Assembly: GCA_030616145.1 (NCBI GenBank)
Contig: JAUWXU010000041.1
Location: forward strand, 1 to 6,417
Reading direction: 5' to 3'
Source: Candidatus Omnitrophota bacterium
GTDB taxonomy: Bacteria; Omnitrophota; JAUWXU01
Length of the DNA: 6,417 nt
The position numbers and the translations under genes were made by a program. The notes under the pieces were generated by a model. The model made no database searches and had not been told where the DNA came from. It saw only the letters and a list, made by a program, of their open reading frames with translations. Below, piece after piece: positions 1 to 5,294 of the stretch. How positions within the stretch are numbered: the first letter of the stretch is position 1; each line of letters opens with the position of its first letter.

Positions 1-869
1 AGGCCAAATTCCTCCCTGGCCATCCTTGACAAGTTCTTCAATGTATCAAAGTCCAGATTGACCTTGGCTATGTTGCCGTCGGGAAGAACCATACCTCCGT
101 GAACAGTCCCGGTCTGAACGCTTATCTTGCTTATGCCGGTGTATTTATCTCCCAATCTCTGATTATATCCGTTAATGAATGCACGTAGTTCTTCCGGTCT
201 TGAATTCTTGCCCCCTATCTCACCAATTTCCCCTCCCACTGAAACTTCAATTCCCTGTGGCTGGACCTCACGAATAAACCTAGTCAGTTCGGCGCAGACC
301 TCATAATTAAGCCGTTGCTGTTCTTCGAGGGTTGGTTTGGACAGGTCAACCAGAGTGGAGGAATCAATATCAATATTATAAAATCCCGCGGCTACTGCTT
401 CTTTGATTAAAGATTTAATTGCCCCTATTTCTTTATCGGGGTCCTCTTTATATTTGCTTATCTTGGCCTGGAAATGATCGCCCTGGATAAATACCGGGCC
501 TGAAAATCCCTCTCTGACAGCAGCAGCAAGACATACAGCAGCATATTCTGCGGGAGGCTGGTCTGTATAGACTATCTCCGTCCTGGCTATTTCAAATATA
601 AATGCACCGGCATTCTTTGCACTGGCTACTCTAAATAATGCCCTGGCTAAATCATAGGTCATTCCTCTTAGATTTATGGCCGGGACCGTAAGCCCCCCAA
701 ACTCAGACCGTCCTCTGGCCTGATAAAAGCTGTTTATACTTGCCGGATAAATCCCCTTTTCCCGAGCAGTATTTAAAATTACTCCAGCAATTTCTTTTTT
801 GCGGGCTATATCTTTACTGAGGGCCAGTTCCAATACTACTTTATCCATTTCCTGTGAAGCCGGTGACAT
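1..869 (-). CDS. Class II fructose-bisphosphate aldolase family protein (3' end missing)
   Basis: The frame stays open from ATG at 869 to the window edge (289 codons, no stop), so the C-terminus lies outside. The family cleaves fructose-1,6-bisphosphate (or a related ketose bisphosphate) to dihydroxyacetone phosphate and an aldehyde, using a Zn2+ ion in a cytosolic TIM barrel. Seen here: VPAINLRGMTYD (62-73) near the first strand; QGDHFQ (129-134), whose Asp131-His132 fits the catalytic Asp and first Zn-ligand His; NIDIDSS (165-171); VGGEIGEIGG (211-220), where Glu214 fits the conserved Glu of the E-L-G-x-x-G-G motif; and TGTVHGG (253-259), whose His257 fits a further Zn ligand. The last His-Gly-Gly motif would lie beyond the edge. 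The N-terminal part before the barrel (about 60 residues) is longer than in E. coli FbaA. The gene follows pfk, whose product is the expected substrate. Family is confident; substrate (fructose versus tagatose bisphosphate or another) is inferred from context. Confidence 0.85.
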   Translation of the reverse strand, partial: MSPASQEMDKVVLELALSKDIARKKEIAGVILNTAREKGIYPASINSFYQARGRSEFGGLTVPAINLRGMTYDLARALFRVASAKNAGAFIFEIARTEIVYTDQPPAEYAAVCLAAAVREGFSGPVFIQGDHFQAKISKYKEDPDKEIGAIKSLIKEAVAAGFYNIDIDSSTLVDLSKPTLEEQQRLNYEVCAELTRFIREVQPQGIEVSVGGEIGEIGGKNSRPEELRAFINGYNQRLGDKYTGISKISVQTGTVHGGMVLPDGNIAKVNLDFDTLKNLSRMAREEFG

Positions 870-875
870 AATCTT

Positions 876-881
876 CCTCCT
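876..881 (-). promoter_or_regulatory. Ribosome-binding site of the aldolase gene
   Basis: A perfect AGGAGG on the minus strand lies 6 bases before the ATG at 869. It fixes this start and follows directly on the heptad repeat array of the gap. Confidence 0.85.
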
Positions 882-889
882 GTTAGGCC

Positions 890-955
890 GTTAGCGACAT
901 TCGGGTTTCGGTTAGTGATTAGCGCTCCTGCTCCCCGCTAACCGAACACCGCTAA
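890..955. repeat. Inverted array of 7-base words filling the pfk-aldolase gap
   Basis: On the plus strand the gap reads as heptads: GTTAGCG (890), ACATTCG (897), GGTTTCG (904), GTTAGTG (911), ATTAGCG (918), then a 10-base spacer (925-934), then the opposite orientation CCGCTAA (935), CCGAACA (942), CCGCTAA (949). Read on the minus strand, the last three are TTAGCGG, TGTTCGG and TTAGCGG, so both arms use the same two word types. TTCGGTTAG (907-915) pairs perfectly with CTAACCGAA (938-946), and TTAGCG (891-896) can pair with CGCTAA (950-955). The array starts 3 bases after the pfk stop and ends 8 bases before the aldolase AGGAGG. No U-tract follows, so it is not a typical terminator. Function unknown; it may shape or stabilise the mRNA, or be a passive slippage-derived repeat. 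Confidence 0.8.
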
Positions 956-958
956 GGG

Positions 959-1930
959 CTATGTAGCCAGTATCCGAATTAATTTATAAAATTTCTGGTC
1001 GAGTTTCCTCTGCCTCTTCAGTTGAGTCGGCGGAGCATCCAGGGCAATCATCTTAATTTGCCCGCTTACTATTGCTACCATTTTACCTCTCTGCCCATCA
1101 ATCAAGGCCTGGACAGCTTCGGCACCCAGCCGCGAGGCCAATATCCTATCAAAGGCAGTAGGCGCGCCCCCTCTCTGGATATGGCCCAAAGTAGTAGCTC
1201 TGGTTTCATAACCTGTCTTTTTCTGGATCAAGTCAGCAATCTCCGCACCAGTGGCTACACCTTCGGAAACTACTATAATCCAGCTTACCTTACCACGGCG
1301 GCGGCCTTTGGTTATATCCTCGCATATCTTATTAATGTCATATTTTATAGCCGGCACCAGGACATCCTCTGCCCCCCCGCTTAATCCTACCGCGACAGCA
1401 ATAAAACCTTCGCTTCTGCCCATTACCTCAACAACAAATATCCGTTCCAGAGAAGTCGCGGTATCTCTGATTTTGTCAATCGCATCCAGGGCAGTATTAA
1501 CAGCGGTATCGGAACCAATTGAAAAATCCGTTCCGCTTATATCATTATCTATTGTCGCCGGAATGCCAATGGCCGCAATTTTCCATCTATCAGCAAGGAC
1601 ATTTGTCCCCTTAAACGTCCCGTTCCCGCCAATGGTAATCAAGCCATCGATTTTATTTTTTTTCAATACCTTGACTGCCTTTCTCTGACCATCCTCAGTC
1701 ATAAATTCAACTGAACGGGCAGTCTTAAGAACGGTACCTCCGCGGCCAATGATATTGCTCACGCTGGTTGGGCGCAATTGCTTTAATTCACCTTTTATAA
1801 GCCCCTGATAACCCCTGAATATACCAAATACCTCCAGTCCGGCAACAATACCATATCTGACCACTGCCCGAATGCAGGCATTCATCCCCGGACAATCTCC
1901 TCCGCTGGTAAGAACTGCTATACGTTTCAT
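959..1930 (-). CDS. pfkA: ATP-dependent 6-phosphofructokinase (PfkA family)
   Basis: The product phosphorylates fructose-6-phosphate to fructose-1,6-bisphosphate, the committed step of glycolysis, in the cytosol. It has 323 residues, the usual length of bacterial PfkA, and numbering nearly matches E. coli. Seen: SGGDCPGMN (9-17) with Gly11; Arg21 and Arg25, the effector-site arginines in E. coli; Arg72; GGNGT (101-105); PATIDND (124-130) with the catalytic Asp128; VEVMGR (167-172); Arg244, His250 and QRGG (252-255) for substrate binding. Gly104 and Ala125 point to ATP; PPi-dependent enzymes usually carry Asp and Lys there. Odd: residue 103 is Asn (codon AAC at 1622-1624), where E. coli has a Mg-ATP Asp and Thermotoga has Glu. 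The ATG at 1930 overlaps the ahcY stop by 4 bases (ATGA), suggesting translational coupling; GGGGA lies 4 bases upstream. A TTG at 1948 would add six residues that do not belong to the family. Confidence 0.95.
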   Translation of the reverse strand: MKRIAVLTSGGDCPGMNACIRAVVRYGIVAGLEVFGIFRGYQGLIKGELKQLRPTSVSNIIGRGGTVLKTARSVEFMTEDGQRKAVKVLKKNKIDGLITIGGNGTFKGTNVLADRWKIAAIGIPATIDNDISGTDFSIGSDTAVNTALDAIDKIRDTATSLERIFVVEVMGRSEGFIAVAVGLSGGAEDVLVPAIKYDINKICEDITKGRRRGKVSWIIVVSEGVATGAEIADLIQKKTGYETRATTLGHIQRGGAPTAFDRILASRLGAEAVQALIDGQRGKMVAIVSGQIKMIALDAPPTQLKRQRKLDQKFYKLIRILAT

Positions 1931-3186
1931 GATGTCCCCAATTCCCAACTTGACAAATATCTCCTTTGCTCTTTGGTCAATCTATCAATACTTATGCCCA
2001 TTGCCTTGAGTTTTAAGGCGGCTATCCTGGAATCTATCTCTTCAGGAACCTTATAGACCTTTCGGGCCAATTCTGAAGACCTCTTTCTGATAAATTCCGC
2101 TGATAAGGCCTGGTTGGCAAATGACATATCCATAACCGAGGCAGGATGGCCTTCGGCAGCGGCTAAATTCAGCAGTCGCCCTTCGCATAACAGATTAATC
2201 CTCCGGCCATTCTTCAAGGTATATTCGTCTATAAAACCCCTTATTCTTCTATTGCGCCGGCTGAGTCTGGACAGGGCCTTAAGGTCTATCTCCACATTAA
2301 AATGTCCGACATTAGCTACTATTGCACCATCTTTCATCAATTTAAAGTGCTCATCTCTTATAACCCGGGCATCTCCGGTTACAGTTATAAAGACATCTCC
2401 TATCCTCGCTGCCTTTGCCAGTGGTAAGACATCGTATCCATCCATCAGGGCCTCTAACGCCCGCAAAGGGTTGGTTTCGGTAATAATTACCCTGGCCCCC
2501 ATACCCTTTGCCCTCATAGCCACTCCTCTTCCGCACCAGCCGTAACCCGATATTACAAAATTCTTGCCGGCAAGCAATATATTAGTAGCCCGCAGGATAC
2601 CATCTATTGTGGATTGACCAGTACCATATCTATTATCAAATAAATGCTTTGTATCTGCATCATTGACAGCAATCAAAGGAAATAAAAGCTTGTTCTGCCG
2701 GGCCAAAGCCCTTAACCGTATTACGCCGGTAGTAGTTTCTTCTGTCCCCCCCAAAACCTGTTTGACCAAATCCTTCCTGCTCCGATGGATGACCGAAACC
2801 AGGTCAGCACCATCATCCATAGTAATATTGGGTTTAATATCAAGTACGCTATTAAGATGCGAATAATAGGTCTTGGGGCTTTCACCTTTAACTGCAAAAA
2901 CCGGCACACCGTCTTTTGCCAGAGATGCAGCAACCTCATCCTGAGTGCTCAATGGATTAGAGGCGCATAATGCTATTCTGGCTCCTCCGGCCTTCAAGAC
3001 AAGCATCAGATTAGCGGTTTCACTGGTCACATGTAGACAACAGGAAATTCTTATATCTTTTTTGAAAGGTTTCTCTTTCTGGAATCTCTTTTTGATTAAA
3101 CCCAAGACGGGCATCTGTTCAGCTGCCCACTCGATACGCTGCTTACCCTTGCTGGCCAGTTTTATATCTTTGATATCGTACTTCAA
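1927..3186 (-). CDS. ahcY: Adenosylhomocysteinase (S-adenosylhomocysteine hydrolase)
   Basis: The enzyme reversibly hydrolyses S-adenosylhomocysteine to adenosine and homocysteine, using tightly bound NAD+, and so relieves product inhibition of methyltransferases. With start at TTG 3186 it has 419 residues, typical of the shorter bacterial/archaeal form. Seen: LHVTSETANLM (51-61, His52); SNPLSTQDEVAA (76-87); TMDDGADL (122-129); GGTEETTTG (146-154); NDADTKHLFDN (175-185) with the conserved Lys180 and Asp184; the NAD Rossmann motif GYGWCGRG (214-221); ANVGHFN (291-297); and NLLCEGRLLNLAAAEGHP (331-348). The C-terminal block, with MGISIDRLTKEQ (396-407) and YLSSWELGT (410-418), is intact. The start is chosen because AAGGAGG (3193-3199) stands 6 bases before it; the in-frame TTG at 3192 abuts the ribosome-binding site. 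It follows metK and overlaps pfk by 4 bases. Confidence 0.95.
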   Translation of the reverse strand: MKYDIKDIKLASKGKQRIEWAAEQMPVLGLIKKRFQKEKPFKKDIRISCCLHVTSETANLMLVLKAGGARIALCASNPLSTQDEVAASLAKDGVPVFAVKGESPKTYYSHLNSVLDIKPNITMDDGADLVSVIHRSRKDLVKQVLGGTEETTTGVIRLRALARQNKLLFPLIAVNDADTKHLFDNRYGTGQSTIDGILRATNILLAGKNFVISGYGWCGRGVAMRAKGMGARVIITETNPLRALEALMDGYDVLPLAKAARIGDVFITVTGDARVIRDEHFKLMKDGAIVANVGHFNVEIDLKALSRLSRRNRRIRGFIDEYTLKNGRRINLLCEGRLLNLAAAEGHPASVMDMSFANQALSAEFIRKRSSELARKVYKVPEEIDSRIAALKLKAMGISIDRLTKEQRRYLSSWELGTS

Positions 3187-3192
3187 GGACAA

Positions 3193-3199
3193 CCTCCTT
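3193..3199 (-). promoter_or_regulatory. Ribosome-binding site deciding the ahcY start
   Basis: AAGGAGG on the minus strand. It touches the TTG at 3192 (spacing 0) but is 6 bases from the TTG at 3186, so 3186 is the likely start. The first word of the repeat array begins 2 bases upstream of it. Confidence 0.8.
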
Positions 3200-3201
3200 T
3201 T

Positions 3202-3297
3202 CGTATTGTGTTGTGTGTTGTGCGTATTGTGTCCCGCACTTAAATTTCTTCTTTGTTTTTCGTATTGCCTGCCTACCGACAGGCAATACGCACGACG
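3202..3297. repeat. Array of 7-base words in both orientations filling the metK-ahcY gap
   Basis: Plus-strand words in exact 7-base phase: CGTATTG (3202), TGTTGTG (3209), TGTTGTG (3216), CGTATTG (3223). After a 31-base spacer comes CGTATTG again (3261), a 16-base loop region, then inverted CAATACG (3284) and CACGACG (3291), which on the minus strand is CGTCGTG, close to TGTTGTG. The pattern is therefore W-V-V-W, spacer, W, loop, W', V'. It occupies the gap from 11 bases after the metK stop to 2 bases before the ahcY ribosome-binding site. No open frame of note and no SAH riboswitch core is visible. Function unknown. Confidence 0.8.
3261..3290. repeat. Strong hairpin (11-bp perfect stem, 8-base loop) within the metK-ahcY gap
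   Basis: CGTATTGCCTG (3261-3271) is perfectly complementary to CAGGCAATACG (3280-3290) around an 8-base loop. In the direction of the genes it is followed by AAAAACAAAG, not a U-tract, so a Rho-independent terminator is unlikely. Its likely role, if any, is mRNA processing or stabilisation between metK and ahcY. The centre, rich in GCCTGCC/GGCAGG, resembles small GC-rich palindromes scattered in many genomes; whether it is dispersed here cannot be judged from one window. Confidence 0.75.
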
Positions 3298-3308
3298 AAT
3301 CTACTGAA

Positions 3309-4451
3309 TTATGCATTCTTAGCGAGTGTTTCTGCCTTGTCTATTTCCTCCCAGGGAAATCCTTCCTTTTCCCGACCGAAATGACCATAACAGGCCGTCT
3401 TCTTGTAGATTGGCCGGCGAAGCTTCAGGTTTGTTATTATACCGCGGGGTGTGAGGTCAAAGTTCTTACGAATAATTCTTTTCAGTTTTTGTTCACTGAT
3501 TTTGCCGGTACCCATAGTATTAACCATTATTGAAATCGGCTCGGCGACGCCAATAGCATAGGCCAGCTGGAGTTCGCATTTGTGGGCTAATTTTGCCGCT
3601 ACGATATTTTTGGCAATGTAGCGTGCCATATACGAGGCAGAACGGTCAACCTTGGTAGGGTCTTTGCCGGAAAAAGAGCCGCCGCCGTGCGAACCAACAC
3701 CGCCATAGGTGTCAATAATAATCTTCCTTCCGGTAAGTCCTGTATCACCCTGTGGTCCCCCCTGTTCAAATCTTCCGGTGGCATTGATAAAAAATTTTGT
3801 ATTTTTATCCATAAGGTCCTTGCCAATAATTTTCTTTATAACCAATTTTTTTATATCGTTTCTAAGGTCTTCGGTTTTTATTTTGGGCCCGTGCTGGGCA
3901 GCCATCACCACCGCCTCAACACGCTTGGGACGACCATTATGATACTCTACCGCAACCTGGCTCTTTCCATCCGGCCTTAAATAATCAACAATTCCCCTTT
4001 TTCTTACCTCGGCCAACCGCTGAACCAAGCGGTGGGCTAACATTATTGGCAAAGGCATCAGTTCGGGTGTCTCATCTGTAGCATAACCGAACATCATTCC
4101 CTGGTCACCTGCGCCGCCGATATCCACGCCCAGGGCTATATCCGGCGACTGCTCCTGGATAGCAGTAATAACTCCGCAGGTTAGATAATCAAAACCGTAA
4201 ATAGCTTTGGTATAACCTATCTCTTTTATGGTAGCTCTGACTATCTTGGGAATCTCTATATAACAGGATGTGGTAATCTCTCCAGCAACAAAGGCAAGTC
4301 CGGTGGTAACCATGGTTTCACAGGCCACCCTGCCATTGGGGTCCTTGGCAAGAACTGCATCTAATACCGCATCTGAAATCTGATCAGCAATCTTATCGGG
4401 ATGACCTTCGGTTATCGATTCTGAAGTAAAAAGGTATTTATGGCTTGGCAC
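3309..4451 (-). CDS. metK: S-adenosylmethionine synthetase (methionine adenosyltransferase)
   Basis: The product makes SAM from methionine and ATP, releasing phosphate and pyrophosphate; it works in the cytosol, usually as a tetramer with Mg2+ and K+. Its 380 residues and three-domain order match E. coli MetK. Seen: TEGHPDKIADQISDAVLDA (14-32) with the ATP-binding His17-Pro18-Asp19-Lys20; ETMVTTG (45-51); GAGDQGMMFGYATDET (113-128), the signature hexapeptide loop; FINATGRF (221-228); GRKIIIDTYGG (241-251); the phosphate-binding GGGSFSGKDPTKVDRSA (256-272); and the C-terminal YGHFGRE (355-361) followed by FPWE. No key residue is missing. It starts with GTG; GAGGAGG (4456-4462) is 4 bases upstream and only 2 bases after the upstream stop, so translation is probably coupled to the nucleotidylyltransferase. 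The next gene is ahcY, its partner in the methyl cycle. Confidence 0.97.
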   Translation of the reverse strand: MPSHKYLFTSESITEGHPDKIADQISDAVLDAVLAKDPNGRVACETMVTTGLAFVAGEITTSCYIEIPKIVRATIKEIGYTKAIYGFDYLTCGVITAIQEQSPDIALGVDIGGAGDQGMMFGYATDETPELMPLPIMLAHRLVQRLAEVRKRGIVDYLRPDGKSQVAVEYHNGRPKRVEAVVMAAQHGPKIKTEDLRNDIKKLVIKKIIGKDLMDKNTKFFINATGRFEQGGPQGDTGLTGRKIIIDTYGGVGSHGGGSFSGKDPTKVDRSASYMARYIAKNIVAAKLAHKCELQLAYAIGVAEPISIMVNTMGTGKISEQKLKRIIRKNFDLTPRGIITNLKLRRPIYKKTACYGHFGREKEGFPWEEIDKAETLAKNA

Positions 4452-4455
4452 TATT

Positions 4456-4462
4456 CCTCCTC
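4456..4462 (-). promoter_or_regulatory. Ribosome-binding site of metK
   Basis: GAGGAGG on the minus strand lies 4 bases before the GTG start and immediately after the stop codon of the upstream gene, which supports the non-ATG start and suggests coupling. Confidence 0.8.
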
Positions 4463-4464
4463 TG

Positions 4465-5208
4465 TTATTTCCTTTTCTCGTAGTCCTTGCAGGCCTGGTG
4501 ATAGGAAGCGATACCGCCTATATCATACCAGCTCCCTCTAAAAATAAAACCGTAAGTGTCTCTTTTCTGGTAAAGCCAATTTATATAATAACCGGGCGCG
4601 TCGGGATTGTTACCCTCATCCAGGTATTCCGAAATTAATCCCAAGGTCTGTCGAGGAAAATAATAAACGCATACGGCGATTAAGGTATTAACGGGTTGAG
4701 AAGGTTTTTCTTCAAACTTAATAATTTTTCTGTGGTTATCTATGTCGACCATTCCATATTTCTTGACCGCCTCCATACTTCCAACATCATATAAGCCGAT
4801 GGATGGCGAAGGCTGCATTGATATTGCAAAGGCTACAAACTCATCCAATTCAAAATCAAAAAGATTATCTCCGGCAACTACTAAAAGGTCGTCTTCTACC
4901 TTTGCGTTTTTAATGATAAAATCAATATCCCCTACTGCACCTAATTTATCATCATTGGAAAGACTGCCATCACTGATTATCCTGATTTTACTTTTGAAGG
5001 TCGAGCTATTCGACCAATCAGTAAAATGATTCGCAAATTTGCCGTTAGTAACAACTAACATCTCTTCTATTTCTCTAATCTTTCCAACCTTGTCAACAAT
5101 ATAATCCACTATCGGTCTATTGCAAACCGGTAGAAGCGGCTTTGGCCTGTCTTTGGTCAAAGGGTAAAGTCGAACAGCATACCCCGCTGCCATAATCAAT
5201 GCTTTCAC
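4465..5208 (-). CDS. Sugar-1-phosphate nucleotidylyltransferase (NTP_transferase family)
   Basis: The family joins a sugar-1-phosphate to an NTP, giving an NDP-sugar and pyrophosphate. With start at GTG 5208 there are 247 residues: a Rossmann-like catalytic domain only, without the C-terminal left-handed beta-helix of GlmU or other long members. Seen: MKALIMAAGYAVRLYPLTKDRPKPLLPV at the N-terminus (1-28), where Gly9, Arg13, and Lys23 of the RPKP segment form the nucleotide signature (GYAVRL in place of the usual GxGTRL); NDDKLGAVGDI (85-95); AGDN (112-115) with the metal-binding Asp114; KFEEKP (164-169); and GSWYDIG (225-231). Substrate is uncertain: glucose-1-phosphate thymidylyl- or uridylyltransferase-like enzymes are closest in pattern, and mannose-1-phosphate is possible given the PGI/PMI next door. 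The start gives a canonical MKALI N-terminus and 6-base spacing to AAGGAG; the ATG at 5214 touches that site. Confidence 0.85.
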   Translation of the reverse strand: MKALIMAAGYAVRLYPLTKDRPKPLLPVCNRPIVDYIVDKVGKIREIEEMLVVTNGKFANHFTDWSNSSTFKSKIRIISDGSLSNDDKLGAVGDIDFIIKNAKVEDDLLVVAGDNLFDFELDEFVAFAISMQPSPSIGLYDVGSMEAVKKYGMVDIDNHRKIIKFEEKPSQPVNTLIAVCVYYFPRQTLGLISEYLDEGNNPDAPGYYINWLYQKRDTYGFIFRGSWYDIGGIASYHQACKDYEKRK

Positions 5209-5214
5209 AAACAT

Positions 5215-5220
5215 CTCCTT
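5215..5220 (-). promoter_or_regulatory. Ribosome-binding site deciding the nucleotidylyltransferase start
   Basis: AAGGAG on the minus strand. It abuts the ATG at 5214 (spacing 0) and stands 6 bases from the GTG at 5208, so the GTG is preferred; it also gives the family's usual N-terminus. Confidence 0.75.
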
Positions 5221-5225
5221 CTTAC

Positions 5226-5294
5226 CTGGTTAATTGGTAAATGGCTTTAAAAAATTCTTTTAATTAACCAATTAACCACTCACCAATTAACCAG
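5226..5294. repeat. Array of GGTTAATT words in both orientations, overlapping the PGI/PMI stop codon
   Basis: On the minus strand, words starting with GGT occur at 5292 (GGTTAATT), 5284 (GGTGAGT), 5277 (GGTTAATT) and 5269 (GGTTAATT), stepping 8, 7 and 8 bases. After an A/T-rich spacer the opposite orientation follows: ATTTACC and AATTAACC, ending at 5228. CTGGTTAATTGGT (5226-5238, plus strand) pairs perfectly over 13 bases with ACCAATTAACCAG (5282-5294), and ACCAATTAACC at 5267-5277 can compete for the same arm over 11 bases. The array begins inside the PGI/PMI gene: its TAA stop (5287-5289) is part of the first word. It ends 5 bases before the next ribosome-binding site. Function unknown. 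Confidence 0.8.

Noticed and set aside
890..955. CRISPR array
   Set aside because: The units are 7 bases long with no spacers, and occur in both orientations.
1022..1688. Plus-strand open frames of 120 and 145 codons opposite pfk
   Set aside because: They lie fully antisense to a well-conserved gene, show no recognisable motif, lack good ribosome-binding sites and are explained by codon bias of the minus-strand gene.
1931..1948. Upstream TTG start for pfk at 1948
   Set aside because: The six added residues are not part of the family; the ATG at 1930 gives the canonical N-terminus and the ATGA overlap with ahcY.
3261..3290. Rho-independent terminator after metK
   Set aside because: The stem is strong, but in the direction of transcription it is followed by an A-rich, not U-rich, stretch; the T-run lies on the wrong side.
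2114..3307. Plus-strand and alternative minus-strand open frames across ahcY and the following gap
   Set aside because: They are shadows of ahcY; the one reaching into the gap is only low-complexity translation of the repeat array.
3187..3308. SAH or SAM riboswitch before ahcY
   Set aside because: The gap is made of CGTATTG/TGTTGTG words and one hairpin; I do not see the conserved core of either riboswitch class.
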